Source of the DNA: J061 sp003695725 [NCBI: Candidatus Schekmanbacteria bacterium]
GTDB taxonomy: Bacteria > Schekmanbacteria > GWA2-38-11
Assembly (NCBI GenBank): GCA_003695725.1
Contig: RFHX01000366.1
Location: forward strand, 1-9,770
DNA: 9,770 bases
Direction: 5' to 3'
Shown: in pieces, positions 7,111 through 9,770 of the stretch
Layout: every line of letters begins with the position of its first letter
Position numbering within the stretch: the first letter of the stretch is position 1
Made by a program: the position numbers and the translations under genes
Notes under the pieces: generated by a model
What the model was told of the DNA's origin: nothing
Database searches by the model: none
Seen by the model: the letters and a program-made list of their open reading frames with translations, nothing else

Positions 7111-8253
7111 TTATTGACTAAACTCGTACTCTTTTAAAAGGACTTCATATTCCTGAATACCGAGAATTTCTGCTGTCTCTTTGGGAATAAGATGTTCAAC
7201 AAGTCTGATAACAACACTTTTCACTGAAGAATCGCTGATAAAAGTAAAACCTCTTTTTTCATTAGGAAAAATCCTATTGTCTGATTTTATTTTTTCAGCG
7301 TCCCAAAAGAAGGGGACTTCCTCATTATTTTTATTTGCTAAAATAACACCTAAAATTTCTTCGCCTTCTAACACCTTTTTATTCTTTTCATTAAAAGCCA
7401 TAACTTTTAGGCCAAGTCTTCTCAATCCGTGTGCAGAACCCGGAAGCAAATGGCCTATGCCACTATTTGTTAAATCAATTTTTATCTCACTTTTTCTCTT
7501 ATCTTTTACAATCTTTGCGCCTATATCTATGGACTTGGAAATGAATTCTACACACTTATTCTCCTCATCAATTAAAAAAAAAATCTTCATAGGTCCATCA
7601 AAGGTATGATGATAATAAGTTTCCTCCATATCATCATATTTCACTGAATAAGGAGCCATATGACAATCTTGGCAATGTTTTCCTTTATTTCCATAACCGC
7701 TTTTTAGCCATTCAGCATAAACGGTATCTATTGTTAAGGTTTCTTTTAATCTATATTGATGGCATGTTGAACAAAATTTTGAATCATCGTGCAGGGGCGA
7801 ATATACTCCCTCATGCAAATTAGTATCAGGAGATTTCAAAGTCCCCCTTTTCATCAATCCCGGTTCAAATTCATAGAAATCAAATTTTCCACCCTTGATA
7901 ATCCTTTTCGCTGTATGGCAAAAATCACAAGGTATATTCTCTTTTGATAGTAGCAACTTAAATCCAAAATCACCATTCAAAAATGCCGCAGGAGAATGAC
8001 ACATCAGACATTCTTTCTTCTTCTCGTCAGGAGCAATTTCATAGAGCTTCTTAAAAATTTTATCATTCATTCCAAGCATCATTGCAGATGCCCGCCATTC
8101 CATATATTTGTTCTCATGGCAGGTAGCGCAGGCAGGAGATGGCTGAAATCCTGTTTCAGCAAAAACTTTAAAAGAAAAAAGAACTATACAAAAATAAGTT
8201 CCAAACAGAAAGACCGATAAATTAAAGCATATCTTCTCAAAAAAAATTTTCAT
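7111..8253 (-). CDS. exported pentaheme c-type cytochrome
   Basis: This is a periplasmic or membrane-tethered multiheme cytochrome c of the cytochrome c554-like type. A signal peptide (about 1-32, cleavage likely after KVFA) begins the 380 residues. Five CXXCH heme sites follow: CATCH at 42-46, CLMCH at 82-86, CDFCH at 109-113, CSTCH at 161-165 and CQDCHM at 194-199. Other His residues that could be distal ligands include His147, His155 and the pair His215/216. From about 222 to 355 there is a heme-free, beta-rich region with NSGIGHLLPG at 263-272, typical of the C-terminal domain in this family. It starts 9 bases after the SPOR gene, has no clear ribosome-binding site, and converges on the ABC ATPase with 9 bases between stops. 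No cytochrome maturation gene, reductase or quinol oxidase is adjacent, so the electron donor and acceptor cannot be named. Confidence 0.92.
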   Translation of the reverse strand: MKIFFEKICFNLSVFLFGTYFCIVLFSFKVFAETGFQPSPACATCHENKYMEWRASAMMLGMNDKIFKKLYEIAPDEKKKECLMCHSPAAFLNGDFGFKLLLSKENIPCDFCHTAKRIIKGGKFDFYEFEPGLMKRGTLKSPDTNLHEGVYSPLHDDSKFCSTCHQYRLKETLTIDTVYAEWLKSGYGNKGKHCQDCHMAPYSVKYDDMEETYYHHTFDGPMKIFFLIDEENKCVEFISKSIDIGAKIVKDKRKSEIKIDLTNSGIGHLLPGSAHGLRRLGLKVMAFNEKNKKVLEGEEILGVILANKNNEEVPFFWDAEKIKSDNRIFPNEKRGFTFISDSSVKSVVIRLVEHLIPKETAEILGIQEYEVLLKEYEFSQ

Positions 8254-8262
8254 TCGATATAT

Positions 8263-8493
8263 CTAAATTTTAACAATTTTCCCCTTCAATCTTACATCGA
8301 TTCTCAATTTTTCGAGTATTTCGACAGCATCTTTTTCTGATTCAAAAGAACCGATTCTTACAGAAAAGAACCATTTTCTATTCTCTTTTATTTTATCAAC
8401 TCTGGCATCAAAGCCTTTTCTAATAAGCATTTCCATTTGGCTTTTCGCAAATTTCTCATTTTTAAAAAAGCCTGCTTCCACTGTATATTTCAT
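8263..8493 (-). CDS. stand-alone SPOR-domain protein
   Basis: The 76 residues consist almost wholly of one SPOR domain, the fold that binds septal peptidoglycan stripped of stem peptides in proteins such as FtsN and DedD. It opens YTVEAGFFKNEKFAKSQMEM (4-23), continues with KGFDARV and KKWFFSVRIGSF-like spacing (RKWFFSVRIGSF at 39-50), then ESEKDAVEILEKL and a final basic strand. There is no signal peptide or membrane segment of its own, which is odd because SPOR domains act in the periplasm. A small single-pass membrane protein gene lies 69 bases upstream in the same reading frame and could be its separated anchor. The ATG follows an in-frame TAA and has only a weak GGAA upstream. It may be a remnant of a larger protein. 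Confidence 0.75.
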   Translation of the reverse strand: MKYTVEAGFFKNEKFAKSQMEMLIRKGFDARVDKIKENRKWFFSVRIGSFESEKDAVEILEKLRIDVRLKGKIVKI

Positions 8494-8562
8494 TTTTTAC
8501 AATTCCAATCGTTAAATGCACACTGTCTACTAATCCATTGATTTATGAATGAATCAAAAACA

Positions 8563-8769
8563 CTACTTTTGTGAAGGAATTTTTTCAGTTGTTGCAACAG
8601 GAAGTTTCAACGCTTTGTTTAAAAGTGATTTTACAGGTTGTGCCAATAGAATGCCGACGATAATTCCCAAAATAAAGATAATTATACAAAGGCGCAAAGT
8701 ATTCCTGTTGATTTCAATCCCTGAAAACCTTTTTTCCTTTATCCTTTCTTCATCAATAATCGACACCAT
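8563..8769 (-). CDS. small single-pass membrane protein, possible anchor half of a SPOR protein
   Basis: The 68 residues have a charged N-terminal cytoplasmic part (about 1-24), one hydrophobic helix at about 25-43 (LRLCIIIFILGIIVGILLAQ), and a short tail ending IPSQK. This is the topology of the N-terminus of DedD/FtsN-like SPOR proteins (type II, C-terminus outside). Its ATG shares one base with the argS stop (TAATG), and AGGA inside the end of argS lies 5 bases upstream, so it is translationally coupled to argS. The next gene down is a SPOR domain with no anchor. No family is recognised from the sequence of this protein itself. The real-gene call rests on the coupling and the clean membrane helix. 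Confidence 0.65.
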   Translation of the reverse strand: MVSIIDEERIKEKRFSGIEINRNTLRLCIIIFILGIIVGILLAQPVKSLLNKALKLPVATTEKIPSQK

Positions 8770-9770
8770 TACATCCTTTCAGGTGCTTCAATATTTAGAA
8801 GCATAAGACCGTTTTTAATTACTTGTTGTATTGCTTTTATAAACTGAAGTCTTGCAATTGACAATTCTTTATCATCACTTAATATAGGATTTTCATAATA
8901 ATATGCATGAAACATCCCCACAAGCTCTTTTAGATAAAAAGTAAGATGGTGCGGTTCAAAAGTAGTAGCAATAAGCTTAATAATCTCTTCAAAGGCATCG
9001 ATCTTTTTTAAAATTTCTATCTCCTTTTTATTGCTGAGTTTCGTTAAATTTGCTTCCTTCAATTTGGCTGTATCCACACCTTTCTCTTTTGCTTTTCTAA
9101 AAATACTGCATATACGGGCATAGGCATATTGTATATAATAAACGGGGTTATTATTTGATTGTTCTTTTGCAAGAGTCAGGTCAAAATTCAAATGGGCGTC
9201 ACTTTTTCTTTCAAGAAAAAAGTAACGCGCAGCATCTACTCCAACTTCCTCTAAAACCTCTCGTAGTGTTATAAATTCCCCTTCTCGTTTACCCATTGCC
9301 ACAGGTTTGCCTTCACGTAACAGGTTTACCATTTGTATAAGAATAACCTTGAATTTCTCTGTATCATACCCCATCGCTTCAATAACAGACTTCATTCTTG
9401 CAATATAACCATGATGGTCAGCACCCCAAAGATTGATTATCAAATCGTAACCTCTTTCATATTTATCCTTGTGATAGGCAATATCAGATGCCAAATAAGT
9501 AGGTTCGCCATTTTTTCTTATTACGACTCTGTCTTTTTCATCTCCATATTTAGTTGAATTTAGCCATAATGCTCCGTTTTCTTCATAAACTGCGCCTTTC
9601 TGCTTAAGAAATCCAATTACTTTGGAAACTTCTCCATTTTTATGCAGTTCTTTCTCACTGTACCATTTATCAAATTTAACTCTAAAAAGAGTAAGGTCTT
9701 CCCTAATCATTGAAAGAATCTTTTCCTGAGCAATGGAGGAAAAAAATTCAACTTCCTTATTTGATAGAGA
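8769..9770 (-). CDS. argS: arginyl-tRNA synthetase, partial (N-terminus beyond the right edge)
   Basis: This class I synthetase charges tRNA-Arg. The reading frame stays open to the window edge, giving the last 333 or so residues of a protein usually near 560, so the HIGH motif and the N-terminal tRNA-binding domain lie outside. An internal ATG at 9710 is not the start, because the 20 codons before it continue the family sequence (EVEFFSSIAQEKILSMIRED). Visible marks are FDKWYSEKEL, WGADHHGYIARMKSVIEAMG, the KMSKS-loop equivalent VAMGKREGEFITL (degenerate, as is common in ArgS), VGVDAARYFFL, and NPVYYIQYAYARICSIFRKA at the start of the DALR anticodon-binding domain. The C-terminal LLNIEAPERM is the standard ending. 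It leads the leftward block with the membrane protein, the SPOR domain and the cytochrome. Confidence 0.96.
   Translation of the reverse strand, partial: SLSNKEVEFFSSIAQEKILSMIREDLTLFRVKFDKWYSEKELHKNGEVSKVIGFLKQKGAVYEENGALWLNSTKYGDEKDRVVIRKNGEPTYLASDIAYHKDKYERGYDLIINLWGADHHGYIARMKSVIEAMGYDTEKFKVILIQMVNLLREGKPVAMGKREGEFITLREVLEEVGVDAARYFFLERKSDAHLNFDLTLAKEQSNNNPVYYIQYAYARICSIFRKAKEKGVDTAKLKEANLTKLSNKKEIEILKKIDAFEEIIKLIATTFEPHHLTFYLKELVGMFHAYYYENPILSDDKELSIARLQFIKAIQQVIKNGLMLLNIEAPERM

Noticed and set aside
8494-8562. Programmed frameshift or stop readthrough joining the anchor and SPOR genes
   Set aside because: Six in-frame stops in the gap rule out readthrough. The two genes share a frame, so a single shift would not join them, and the alternative frame does not look like a linker.
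9260-9300. Degenerate KMSKS loop (MGKRE) in ArgS as a sign of inactivation
   Set aside because: ArgS proteins commonly lack a canonical KMSKS, and the surrounding sequence is fully conserved in character.
1-9770. CRISPR arrays, insertion sequences, tRNA or rRNA genes, toxin-antitoxin or phage-defence modules
   Set aside because: No regularly spaced repeats, transposase motifs, cloverleaf-like sequences or defence-type domains were seen. The window is ordinary chromosomal sequence.

Overview
The window reads as an AT-rich (by eye roughly two-thirds A+T), Gram-negative-type bacterial chromosome. The evidence is a YidC with the large periplasmic domain found in Gram-negative bacteria, an exported multiheme c-type cytochrome, a SPOR-domain protein and a transmembrane chemoreceptor. 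This mix suits a motile, respiratory or anaerobic bacterium of deltaproteobacterial, Nitrospirota or uncultured candidate-phylum type. The sequence alone does not settle the lineage. Gene density is high and no gap exceeds about 160 bases. I see no insertion sequence, phage gene, CRISPR array, tRNA or rRNA.

Layout. Positions 1-162 are a non-coding leader with a possible flagellar-type promoter, followed by a rightward methyl-accepting chemotaxis protein gene (163-2157). Converging on it from the right is a leftward housekeeping block: tsaC (5433-6068), then rpmH, rnpA, yidD, yidC and jag (5289 down to 2182). The last five are the classic cluster of ribosomal protein L34, RNase P protein, membrane-insertion factors and the KH/R3H RNA-binding protein. 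The genes from rpmH to jag abut, overlap or are separated by a few tens of bases. A 143-base gap between tsaC and rpmH holds a candidate promoter and a leader with a 9-bp perfect inverted repeat just before the rpmH ribosome-binding site.

From 6130 to 7101 there is a rightward, solitary OppF/DppF-type peptide-transporter ATPase. It converges with a second leftward block: argS (cut by the right edge), a small single-pass membrane protein, a stand-alone SPOR domain and a pentaheme cytochrome c (9770 down to 7111).

How they fit together: the rpmH block supplies translation and membrane-protein biogenesis parts, and tsaC and argS also serve translation (tRNA modification and charging). The chemoreceptor, peptide-transporter ATPase and cytochrome are accessory sensing, uptake and electron-transfer functions whose partners are not in the window. 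I found no convincing new multi-gene system. The points most worth a second look are the rpmH leader hairpin, the separated membrane anchor and SPOR domain, and the His-to-Tyr change in the R3H motif of Jag.
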